Shown here: positions 1 through 6,082 of the stretch, piece by piece
Numbering within the stretch: position 1 is the stretch's first letter
How the letters are laid out: each line of letters starts with the position of its first letter
Assembly (NCBI GenBank): GCA_947453585.1
Contig: CANGHQ010000122.1
Coordinates: 1-6,082, forward strand
DNA from: Burkholderiales bacterium
GTDB taxonomy: Bacteria; Pseudomonadota; Gammaproteobacteria; Burkholderiales; Burkholderiaceae_C
DNA length: 6,082 nucleotides
Reading direction: 5' to 3'
The notes under the pieces: generated by a model
What the model was told of the DNA's origin: nothing
Databases searched by the model: none
What the model saw: only the letters and a program-made list of their open reading frames with translations
Position numbers and translations under genes: made by a program

Positions 1-641
1 GCGAGCGCACACCCACTGGCGGCACCTACCTGCACCCGCGCCAGGTGCTGCGCGAGCTGGAAAAAGCCATGCCCAAGCGCGTGATGGTGTCCACCGACAT
101 TGGCAACATCAACGCCGTGGCCAATAGCTACCTGCGCTTTGACGAGCCGCGCAGCTTCTTCGCGCCCATGAGCTTTGGCAACTGCGGCTATTCGCTGCCC
201 ACCATGATCGGCGCCAAGGCCGCCGCCATGGACCGCCCCGCTGTGGCCTACGCCGGTGACGGCGCCTGGGGCATGAGCATGTCAGAACTCATGACCGCCG
301 TGCGCCACGACATTCCCGTGACCGCCGTGGTCTTCCACAACCGCCAATGGGGCGCCGAGAAGAAAAACCAGGTCGATTTCTACAACCGCCGCTTTGTGGC
401 CGGTGAGCTGGAAAGCGAAAGCTTTGCCGGCATCGCCATTGCCATGGGTGCCGAAGGCATCGTGGTGGACAAGTTGGAAGACGTGGGCCCGGCCTTCAAG
501 CGCGCCATTGACATGCAGATGAACGAAGGCAAAACCTGCGTGATCGAGATCATGTGCACCCGCGAACTGGGCGACCCCTTCCGCCGCGACGCGCTGGCCA
601 AGCCGGTGCGCTTTTTGGACAAGTACAAGGACTACGTCTAA
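1..641 (+). CDS. xsc: Sulfoacetaldehyde acetyltransferase, C-terminal part (5' truncated by window edge)
   Basis: This is the thiamine-diphosphate enzyme that converts sulfoacetaldehyde plus phosphate to acetyl phosphate and sulfite in the cytoplasm, the desulfonation step shared by taurine, isethionate and sulfoacetate breakdown. Only the last 212 residues are visible, roughly a third of the usual ~600; the reading frame is already open at base 3, so the GTG at 45 is an internal codon and not the start. The visible part is the C-terminal ThDP-binding domain. It carries the classic signature GDG (255-263), then 24 residues, then HN (336-341), followed by RQWGAEKKNQ. The segment FFAPMSFGNCGYSLPTMIGAK before it and the ending RFLDKYKDYV are typical of Xsc rather than acetolactate synthase. 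The pta gene follows after 23 bases, the standard xsc-pta pairing, which supports the call. Other members of the ThDP family (acetolactate synthase, sulfopyruvate decarboxylase) are much less likely. Confidence 0.93.
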   Translation, partial: ERTPTGGTYLHPRQVLRELEKAMPKRVMVSTDIGNINAVANSYLRFDEPRSFFAPMSFGNCGYSLPTMIGAKAAAMDRPAVAYAGDGAWGMSMSELMTAVRHDIPVTAVVFHNRQWGAEKKNQVDFYNRRFVAGELESESFAGIAIAMGAEGIVVDKLEDVGPAFKRAIDMQMNEGKTCVIEIMCTRELGDPFRRDALAKPVRFLDKYKDYV

Positions 642-654
642 GCCCCGCCGTCTT

Positions 655-659
655 AGGAG
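655..659 (+). promoter_or_regulatory. Ribosome binding site of pta
   Basis: AGGAG lies 5 bases before the ATG at 665, in the 23-base gap after the xsc stop codon. It decides the pta start. The same frame stays open upstream to 554, inside xsc, but a start there would add residues unlike the family and would overlap xsc by about 90 bases. Confidence 0.75.
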
Positions 660-664
660 CCGCC

Positions 665-1618
665 ATGAGCGCCACCCCCGACGGCCAGGCCAGTCACCCC
701 CGCTTGGACCGTCTGGTTGCGCAAGCAATTGCGCGCGCTGGCAGCACGCCCGGCGCGCTGGCCATGGTCTACCCCTGCGACGCGCTGGCCATGGATGCTG
801 CGCAACGCATTCTGGACAGCGGCATGGCGCGCCCGGTGCTGATTGGCCCGTCTGATTTGATAGCCCAAGCCGCAGCACTAGCCGGTGTGGACGTGCGCCG
901 CTTTGAAGTGGTGGACACTGGCGCCCACGCGCCCGACGCCGCCCTGCGCGCCACCACCTTGGCGCGCAGCGGCGCGGTCAGCGCGCTGATGAAAGGCTCG
1001 CTGCACACCGACGAACTGATGAGCGCCGTGGTCAACAAGGCCACTGGTCTGCGCGGTACTGCGCGCATCAGCCACGCCTTTGTGTTTGACCTGCCGCGCT
1101 ACCCCAAGCTGCTGGCCCTGGCCGACTGCGTGGTCAACATCGCCCCCGACCTGAAAACCAAAAAAGACATTCTGGGCAACGCGGTGGCGCTGTTGCAGAC
1201 GCTGGGCATTGCGCAGCCCAAGGTGGGCATCGTGACTGCGGTGGAAACCGTGAACCCCGCCATCCCCGCCACGCTGGACGCGCGCGACTTGGTGGAAATG
1301 GCCCACGCCGGGGCCTGGCCGGGCGCGATTGTGGAAGGGCCGCTGGGCTTTGACAATGCCATTTCGGCCGAGGCTGCGCGCATCAAAAAAATCGACTCCA
1401 AAGTGGCGGGCGACGCCGACCTGCTGGTGGTGCCCGACCTGAACGCCGGCAACATGCTGTACAAAAGTTTCAACTACATCGGCGGAGGCGACTGCGCCGG
1501 GCTGGTGCTGGGTGCGACCGTGCCGATCGTGCTGACCTCGCGCGCCGACAGCCTGCAGTCGCGCCTGGCCTCGGTGGCGCTGGCGGTGCTGTGCGCACGG
1601 GCCGCAACCCCAGCCTGA
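665..1618 (+). CDS. pta: Phosphate acetyltransferase, short Pta/Ptb-type
   Basis: This enzyme transfers the acetyl group of acetyl phosphate to coenzyme A, giving acetyl-CoA. Here it would take up the acetyl phosphate made by Xsc. The protein has 317 residues, the length of a single PTA_PTB catalytic domain without the N-terminal regulatory region of the long enterobacterial Pta. Family motifs are clear: KGSLHTDELM from residue 110, DLKTKKDI from 162, EGPLGFDNAIS from 224, and VPDLNAGNMLYKSFNYIGG from 256, which contribute to CoA and acyl-phosphate binding. By recall, the sequence is most like the phosphotransacetylase half of the fused MaoC hydratase/phosphate acetyltransferase proteins, but no hydratase domain is present. 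A phosphate butyryltransferase activity cannot be excluded from sequence alone; the position directly behind xsc argues for acetyl phosphate. The start at ATG 665 is chosen for its AGGAG site. It is cytoplasmic, with no signal or membrane segment. Confidence 0.9.
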   Translation: MSATPDGQASHPRLDRLVAQAIARAGSTPGALAMVYPCDALAMDAAQRILDSGMARPVLIGPSDLIAQAAALAGVDVRRFEVVDTGAHAPDAALRATTLARSGAVSALMKGSLHTDELMSAVVNKATGLRGTARISHAFVFDLPRYPKLLALADCVVNIAPDLKTKKDILGNAVALLQTLGIAQPKVGIVTAVETVNPAIPATLDARDLVEMAHAGAWPGAIVEGPLGFDNAISAEAARIKKIDSKVAGDADLLVVPDLNAGNMLYKSFNYIGGGDCAGLVLGATVPIVLTSRADSLQSRLASVALAVLCARAATPA

Positions 1619-1632
1619 ACTTCCTCTGAACC

Positions 1633-1637
1633 AAGGA
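1633..1637 (+). promoter_or_regulatory. Ribosome binding site supporting the GTG start of soeA
   Basis: AAGGA sits 7 bases before the GTG at 1645, in the 26-base gap behind pta. No ATG lies between this site and the conserved cysteine motif region, so the GTG is the best start. Confidence 0.65.
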
Positions 1638-1644
1638 TTCCCAC

Positions 1645-4620
1645 GTGTTCAAATTTTTATCCTCCGAGCCGGTGCACCAGCCGCTCAAGGCCCCCACGCC
1701 CACGGCCGAGACCACCATCAAGTGCACCACTTGCTATATGTGCGCCTGCCGCTGCGGCATCCGCGTGCACTTGCGCGAGGGCGAGAACGGCCCCGAGGTG
1801 CGCTACATCGACGGCAACCCGAACCACCCGCTCAACCAAGGCGTGATTTGCGCCAAGGGTTCCTCGGGCATCATGAAACAGATCTCGCCCGCGCGCCTGA
1901 CGCAGCCCCTGCTGCGCAAGCCCGGCAGCGAGCGGGGAGCGTCTGAGTTTGAAGCCATCAGCTGGGAAAAAGCCTACGAGATCTTGACCGAGCGGCTGCA
2001 AAAAATCCGCTCTACCGACCCCAAGAAATTTGCACTATTTACCGGGCGCGACCAGATGCAGGCGCTGACGGGCTTGTTTGCCCGCCAGTTCGGCACGCCC
2101 AACTACTCGGCGCACGGCGGCTTTTGCTCGGTCAATATGGCGGCCGGCATGATCTACACCGTGGGCGGCAGCTTTTGGGAGTTTGGCGGCCCCGACCTGG
2201 ACCGCTCCAAGGTGTTTGTGATGCTGGGCACGGCGGAGGACCACCACAGCAACCCGATGAAGATTGCGCTGTCCAAGTTCAAGCGCAGCGGCGGGCGGTT
2301 TATCTCGATCAACCCGATTCGCACCGGCTACTCGGCCATTGCCGACGAGTGGATTCCTATCAAGCCCGGCACCGACGGCGCGCTCCTGATGGCGCTGCTG
2401 CACGTGCTGATCAAGACCGACCAGCTCGACCACGCCTTCTTAAAACGCTTTACCAACGCACCCCAACTCGTCGTGCTGGACTCCGGTGCGCGCGAAGGCC
2501 TGTTTGCCTTTGACGCCAACCCCGAAAAAGGCCCGCCGGGCGACGGCCGCAACCCACACAACAAACTGATTTTTGACAAGACCAGCGGCACGGTGTTGAA
2601 CGCCTACCCCGAAGGCATCGCCGACGGTTGCGACCCGGCTTTAGATGCCCCGCCCGAAGGATTCTTTACCCTGGCCGACGGCACGCGCGTGACCCCGGCT
2701 TTTCAGCTACTGCGCGACCGCGTGGCGAGCTGCACGCCTGAATGGGCAGCGGCCATTACAGGCATCGACGCCGCGCGCATCGTCAAACTCGCCCACGAGA
2801 TGGGCGATGCTGCGCTCACGCAGGCGTTTGAGTTGCCTATCCCCTGGACCGATGCCTGGGGCAAAGTGCACCCCACCACGCAGGCGCGGCCCCTGGCTTT
2901 TCACGCCATGCGCGGGCTGGCGGCGCATTCCAACGGCTTTCAGACCGTGCGTGCGCTGGCGGTGTTGATGAGCGTGCTGGGCACGATTGATGCACCCGGC
3001 GGCTTTAGACACAAGGCGCCCTACCCGCGCCACATCGTGCCCAATTACCGGGCCTTCAATTCGCCCGAAATGATCCAGCCCAACACGCCGCTCAATGCTG
3101 CGCCGCTGGGCTTCCCCGCCCACCCGGACGAGCTGGCCATCAACCCCGACGGCACGCCGATTCGCATTGACCACGCCTTCTCGTGGGAGCATCCGCTCTC
3201 AGCCCACGGCATGATGCACAACGTGATCACCAACGCGGCCAAGGGCGACCCCTACCGCATCGACACGCTGATGATCTTCATGGCCAATATGGCCTGGAAC
3301 AGTTCCATGAACACCATGGGCGTGCGCGAAATGCTCAACCGCAAGGACGAGAAGGGCGAGCACGTGATTCCGTTTTTGGTGGTGTGCGACGCCTTCCAAA
3401 GCGAGACCGTGGCCTTTGCCGATCTGGTGCTGCCCGACACCACCTATCTGGAACGCCACGACGTGATGGGCATGCTGGACCGCCCGATCTCCGAATTTGA
3501 CGGCCCGGTGGACTCGGTGCGCATTCCGGTGGTCAAGCCCCTGGGCGAATGCCGACCGTTCCAAGAGGTGTTGATTGAATTGGCAGGGCGCCTGAAATTT
3601 CCGGCGTTCACCACTGCTGAGGGTGGGCGCAAATTTACCGGCTACCCGGACTTTGTGGTGAACTTTCAGCCCCAGCCCGGCATTGGCTTTTTGATGGGCT
3701 GGCGCGGCAAAAATGGCGACGAACACCTGCGCGGCGAGCCCAACCCCAAGCAGTGGGAAGCCTACGAGAAGAACGACTGCGTGTTCCAGTACCACATGCC
3801 CGAGACCATGCACTACATGCGCAACTGGAACCGCGAGTACCTGGACTTTGCCAAAGACAAAGGCTGGCGCCAAAAGAACGACCCGGTGCAGCTGGCCATT
3901 TACTCCGACACGCTGCAGGCCTTTCGCCTGGCCGCCCAAGGCAAGTCTGAGGGCCGCCAGCCGCCCGAGCACCTGCGTGAGCGCATTGACACTTACTTTG
4001 ATCCGCTGCCCTTTTGGTATGCGCCGCTGGAAGAAGACGCCACCGACCTGGCGGCCTATCCGCTCAACGCCATTACCCAGCGGCCCATGGCGATGTACCA
4101 CTCGTGGGACTCGCAAAACGCCTGGCTGCGCCAGATCCACAGCCACAACTACCTGCATGTGAACCCGCGCACCGCGCAGGCCGCAGGCATTGCTGACGGC
4201 GGCTGGGCCTGGGTCGAAAGCCAATGGGGCCAAGTGCGCTGCATGCTGCGCTACAGCGAAGCGGTGGAGCCCGGCACGGTCTGGACCTGGAACGCCATCG
4301 GCAAGGCCGACGGCGCCTGGCAACTCGCCCCCGGCGCCGACGAAGCGCGCAAGGGCTTTTTGCTCAACCACCTGATCTCGGAAGAATTGCCCATGCGGGG
4401 CACGGCCAGCGGGCGCATCAGCAACTCCGACCCGATTACCGGCCAGGCCGGCTGGTACGACGTGCGCGTGCGCATCCGCCCCGCCGAGCCCGAAGAGCCG
4501 CAAGAGACATTTCCGCAAATCGCCAGCATGCCTGCCGTGCCCGGCGTGCTGGGCAAGGCAGCGCAGGTGCTGACCTACTTTGCGGGCAAGAACACCAAGG
4601 CCGGAGGGAAAAAATCATGA
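1645..4620 (+). CDS. soeA: SoeA-like sulfite dehydrogenase, molybdopterin (bis-MGD) catalytic subunit
   Basis: This is the predicted catalytic subunit of a quinone-linked sulfite dehydrogenase that oxidises sulfite to sulfate in the cytoplasm. It has 991 residues and starts with GTG. Domains in order: an N-terminal [4Fe-4S] domain with ligands C30, C33, C37 and C69 (CYMCACRC, then GVICAKGS), plus two additional cysteines, C27 and C35; the molybdopterin oxidoreductase core, about residues 80-700, with GGFCSVNM placing C161 as the likely molybdenum ligand, FVMLGTAEDHHSNP near 191-204, and DLVLPDTTYLERHD at 593-606; and a C-terminal dinucleotide-binding domain from about 812, with NSDPITGQAGWYD near 927. 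There is no twin-arginine signal, unlike periplasmic relatives such as PhsA, PsrA or TtrA, so it should stay in the cytoplasm. A DmsABC-type or polysulfide/thiosulfate reductase role is the main alternative. The xsc-pta neighbourhood, where sulfite is the product, is the main reason for preferring sulfite oxidation. Its stop codon overlaps the soeB start. Confidence 0.82.
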   Translation: MFKFLSSEPVHQPLKAPTPTAETTIKCTTCYMCACRCGIRVHLREGENGPEVRYIDGNPNHPLNQGVICAKGSSGIMKQISPARLTQPLLRKPGSERGASEFEAISWEKAYEILTERLQKIRSTDPKKFALFTGRDQMQALTGLFARQFGTPNYSAHGGFCSVNMAAGMIYTVGGSFWEFGGPDLDRSKVFVMLGTAEDHHSNPMKIALSKFKRSGGRFISINPIRTGYSAIADEWIPIKPGTDGALLMALLHVLIKTDQLDHAFLKRFTNAPQLVVLDSGAREGLFAFDANPEKGPPGDGRNPHNKLIFDKTSGTVLNAYPEGIADGCDPALDAPPEGFFTLADGTRVTPAFQLLRDRVASCTPEWAAAITGIDAARIVKLAHEMGDAALTQAFELPIPWTDAWGKVHPTTQARPLAFHAMRGLAAHSNGFQTVRALAVLMSVLGTIDAPGGFRHKAPYPRHIVPNYRAFNSPEMIQPNTPLNAAPLGFPAHPDELAINPDGTPIRIDHAFSWEHPLSAHGMMHNVITNAAKGDPYRIDTLMIFMANMAWNSSMNTMGVREMLNRKDEKGEHVIPFLVVCDAFQSETVAFADLVLPDTTYLERHDVMGMLDRPISEFDGPVDSVRIPVVKPLGECRPFQEVLIELAGRLKFPAFTTAEGGRKFTGYPDFVVNFQPQPGIGFLMGWRGKNGDEHLRGEPNPKQWEAYEKNDCVFQYHMPETMHYMRNWNREYLDFAKDKGWRQKNDPVQLAIYSDTLQAFRLAAQGKSEGRQPPEHLRERIDTYFDPLPFWYAPLEEDATDLAAYPLNAITQRPMAMYHSWDSQNAWLRQIHSHNYLHVNPRTAQAAGIADGGWAWVESQWGQVRCMLRYSEAVEPGTVWTWNAIGKADGAWQLAPGADEARKGFLLNHLISEELPMRGTASGRISNSDPITGQAGWYDVRVRIRPAEPEEPQETFPQIASMPAVPGVLGKAAQVLTYFAGKNTKAGGKKS
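4603..4607 (+). promoter_or_regulatory. Ribosome binding site of soeB inside the end of soeA
   Basis: GGAGG within the last codons of soeA lies 9 bases before the ATG at 4617. Together with the ATGA stop/start overlap it fixes the soeB start and suggests that translation of soeA and soeB is coupled. Confidence 0.75.
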
Positions 4621-5432
4621 TCCAGTGGCTCAAAGATTTGCTGCAATCCAATCTGGTGGAGAGCAGCCCCGGCGCGCGCGCCAAGATGCCTGCCGCGCCC
4701 ACCCCACCCAAACGCGTGCGCGCCGAACAGGGCGAGACCCTGGCCAAGCAGCTCGCGCTGGTGATCGACCTGAACGTGTGCGTGGGCTGCCACGCCTGCG
4801 TCACGTCGTGCAAGCAATGGAACACCTCGGGCAGCGCAGGTCCCTTGGCCGACTTTGCGCCCTATGGCGCCAACCCCACCGGCACGTTTTTCAACCGGGT
4901 GCAAACCTATGAGGCCGGCGAGTTTCCGGGCACGGACACCATCCACTTTCCCAAAAGCTGCCTGCATTGCGAAGACCCGCCTTGCGTGCCGGTCTGCCCT
5001 ACGGGTGCGAGCTACAAGCGCGCGGAAGACGGCATCGTGCTGGTGGACTACGACAAGTGCATCGGCTGCAAATACTGCGCCTGGGCCTGCCCCTACGGCG
5101 CACGCGAGATTGACGAAGAGCGCCAGGTGATGACCAAGTGCACGCTCTGCGTGGACCGCATTTACGACGAAGCGCTGCCAGTGGAAGACCGCAAGCCGGC
5201 CTGTGTAAAAGCCTGTCCCACCAACGCGCGCCTGTTTGGCGACGTGAAAGACCCGAACTCGGAGGTGAGCATCGCCATTCGCGAGCGCGGTGGTTACTCT
5301 CTGATGCCCGAGTGGGAAACCAGCCCGGCCAACCAGTATTTGCCCAGGCAGATCACGCCCATGGCGCATGCAGCCGCAGCTATTGCCCCCAAGGCCACGC
5401 CCCCCGCGTTTCGTTCCAGCCCCCAGGATTGA
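4617..5432 (+). CDS. soeB: SoeB-like iron-sulfur subunit with four [4Fe-4S] clusters
   Basis: This is the electron-transfer subunit that would carry electrons from the molybdenum subunit to the membrane anchor. It has 271 residues. All sixteen cysteines expected for four cubane clusters are present, in the DmsB/PsrB arrangement: C55-C58-C61-C65, C115-C118-C123-C127, C148-C151-C154-C158 and C175-C178-C196-C200. The third group reads KCIGCKYCAWACPYG and the fourth begins KCTLCVDRI. About 45 residues precede the first cluster domain, and the last ~25 residues form an Ala/Pro-rich tail; both are longer than in the compact DmsB-type subunit. The N-terminus MIQWLKDLLQ is not a Tat or Sec signal, so it is cytoplasmic like SoeA. 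The ATG overlaps the soeA stop as ATGA, which points to equimolar, coupled synthesis. The family assignment as a CISM electron-transfer subunit is certain; the sulfite-specific name rests on the operon context. Confidence 0.87.
   Translation: MIQWLKDLLQSNLVESSPGARAKMPAAPTPPKRVRAEQGETLAKQLALVIDLNVCVGCHACVTSCKQWNTSGSAGPLADFAPYGANPTGTFFNRVQTYEAGEFPGTDTIHFPKSCLHCEDPPCVPVCPTGASYKRAEDGIVLVDYDKCIGCKYCAWACPYGAREIDEERQVMTKCTLCVDRIYDEALPVEDRKPACVKACPTNARLFGDVKDPNSEVSIAIRERGGYSLMPEWETSPANQYLPRQITPMAHAAAAIAPKATPPAFRSSPQD
5425..5428 (+). promoter_or_regulatory. Weak ribosome binding site of soeC
   Basis: AGGA at the very end of soeB lies 10 bases before the ATG at 5439. It is weaker and more distant than the sites of the upstream genes, so soeC may depend partly on ribosomes finishing soeB only 6 bases upstream. 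Confidence 0.5.
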
Positions 5433-5438
5433 CCCACC

Positions 5439-6082
5439 ATGCATCCCGCTTTTTCGATTCTGTTTTTTACTACCCTGGCCGGTGCGGCGCAGGGCCTGGT
5501 GGTGGCTTTGGCGCTGGCGCTGTTGGCCCGTGTGGCCATGGACGCCACCTTTGTGCTGCAGGCGCTGGCCGTGGGCGAAGTGCTGCTGATCGCAGGCCTG
5601 GGCGCCTCGTTTTTGCACTTGGGCCACAAGATGCGCGCCTGGCGCGCGGTGCTGATGTGGCGCACCTCGTGGATGTCGCGCGAAGTGATTGTGTTGCCCG
5701 CTTTTATTGGCCTGGTGGGCGTGTGGTGGATGAGTTTGTGGGTGGGTGTGAGTGGCCCCTGGGCGCAGGCTTTGCCGCTGCTGGTGGTGGCCGGTGCGCT
5801 GCTACTGTGGTACTGCACCGCCATGATTTATGCCTGCCTGCGCTTTATCCAGGAATGGGCGCACTGGCTGACGGTGGTCAATTTCACGCTGATCGGCCTG
5901 TCGTCGGGCAGCATGCTGGCGTGTGCGCTGGCCGCACTTGGGCATCAAGAGGCGCTGCTGCAAGTGCTGGCGCCCTGGGCCACCGAAATCACCCTGCTGG
6001 CCGGCCTGGCGCGCTGGGCCAGCCTGCGCCGCAATGCAGATTTGCGCGCCAAATCAACGCTGCAATCGGCCACCGGCATCAA
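5439..6082 (+). CDS. soeC: SoeC-like membrane anchor subunit, DmsC family (3' truncated by window edge)
   Basis: This is the predicted integral membrane subunit that anchors the SoeAB module and delivers electrons to the quinone pool. The frame is open from ATG 5439 to the window end, 214 residues without a stop; DmsC-type subunits are usually about 280-330 residues. The start MHPAFSILFFTTLAGAAQGL is the hallmark N-terminus of the DmsC family. The loop after helix 2, with HLGHKMRAW, WRTSW and SREV (about residues 60-83), is also conserved in that family. Hydrophobic segments are seen at about 7-30, 38-59, 83-104, 112-133, 144-167 and 173-194, so six helices are visible, with more expected beyond the edge. 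No histidine pattern for haem b is evident, as expected for DmsC rather than cytochrome-b anchors. It begins 6 bases after soeB. The family call is firm; the sulfite role follows from its partners. Confidence 0.87.
   Translation, partial: MHPAFSILFFTTLAGAAQGLVVALALALLARVAMDATFVLQALAVGEVLLIAGLGASFLHLGHKMRAWRAVLMWRTSWMSREVIVLPAFIGLVGVWWMSLWVGVSGPWAQALPLLVVAGALLLWYCTAMIYACLRFIQEWAHWLTVVNFTLIGLSSGSMLACALAALGHQEALLQVLAPWATEITLLAGLARWASLRRNADLRAKSTLQSATGI

Larger units (their letters stand above)
1..6082 (+). other. Probable operon xsc-pta-soeABC (sulfonate desulfonation and sulfite oxidation)
   Basis: Five co-directional genes are separated by 23, 26, -4 and 6 bases. No terminator-like hairpin with a T-run, and no room for a promoter, is seen in any gap. 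The products form a chain: sulfoacetaldehyde to acetyl phosphate and sulfite (Xsc), acetyl phosphate to acetyl-CoA (Pta), sulfite to sulfate with electrons to quinone (SoeABC). Both ends of the unit lie outside the window, so its promoter, regulator and terminator cannot be described. Confidence 0.8.

Noticed and set aside
554..664. Upstream extension of the pta frame into xsc
   Set aside because: The extra residues are Arg/Pro-rich and unlike Pta, the overlap with xsc would be about 90 bases, and a good AGGAG site marks ATG 665.
719..734. Perfect small hairpin GCGCAA-GCAA-TTGCGC with a GNRA-type loop near the 5' end of pta
   Set aside because: Arms are only 6 bases, there is no T-run, and it encodes ordinary Pta residues. 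In GC-rich DNA it is likely to be chance.
1619..1644. Possible promoter or terminator between pta and soeA
   Set aside because: Only 26 bases, with a ribosome binding site; no -35/-10 pair and no stem-loop with a T-run is visible.
3199..4518. A 439-codon open frame on the minus strand opposite soeA
   Set aside because: It mirrors a confident gene in GC-rich DNA, its His/Ala/Val-rich translation resembles no known family, and it spans conserved SoeA motifs. It is an antisense shadow.
4224..4616. Upstream extension of the soeB frame into soeA
   Set aside because: The translation is Arg-rich out-of-frame soeA sequence, while ATG 4617 has a GGAGG site and a classic ATGA overlap.
4575..5627. A 350-codon minus-strand frame opposite soeB and soeC
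   Set aside because: It covers the sixteen-cysteine SoeB frame and the DmsC N-terminus; the antisense translation shows no domain, so it is a shadow.

Overview
The window is GC-rich DNA in which all five genes lie on the + strand and are packed almost without gaps. The codon choice and the protein sequences look like a Burkholderiales betaproteobacterium, possibly Comamonadaceae (inference from sequence style, not a database match). There are no RNA genes, insertion sequences, CRISPR repeats or phage genes.

Layout: (1) positions 1-641, the C-terminal third of sulfoacetaldehyde acetyltransferase (Xsc), truncated by the left window edge; (2) 665-1618, a short phosphate acetyltransferase (Pta); (3) 1645-4620, a 991-residue molybdopterin oxidoreductase subunit, SoeA-like; (4) 4617-5432, a four-cluster [4Fe-4S] ferredoxin-type subunit, SoeB-like, overlapping soeA by 4 bases; (5) 5439-6082, the start of a DmsC-type polytopic membrane anchor, SoeC-like, cut by the right edge. 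The gaps are 23, 26, -4 and 6 bases, which leaves no room for internal promoters or terminators, so the genes very probably form one transcript.

The genes read as the shared lower part of organosulfonate breakdown. Xsc cleaves sulfoacetaldehyde (formed from taurine, isethionate or sulfoacetate) with phosphate, giving acetyl phosphate and sulfite. Pta turns acetyl phosphate into acetyl-CoA for carbon metabolism. The SoeABC-type complex would oxidise the toxic sulfite to sulfate on the cytoplasmic side of the membrane and pass the electrons to the quinone pool. Neither SoeA nor SoeB shows a Tat or Sec signal, which fits a cytoplasm-facing complex. The genes that choose the sulfonate (uptake, transaminase or dehydrogenase, regulator) and any sulfate exporter lie outside the window.

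I see a coherent known pathway rather than an undescribed system. The most noteworthy point is the direct coupling of xsc-pta to a cytoplasmic molybdenum sulfite dehydrogenase, instead of the periplasmic SorAB-type enzyme.
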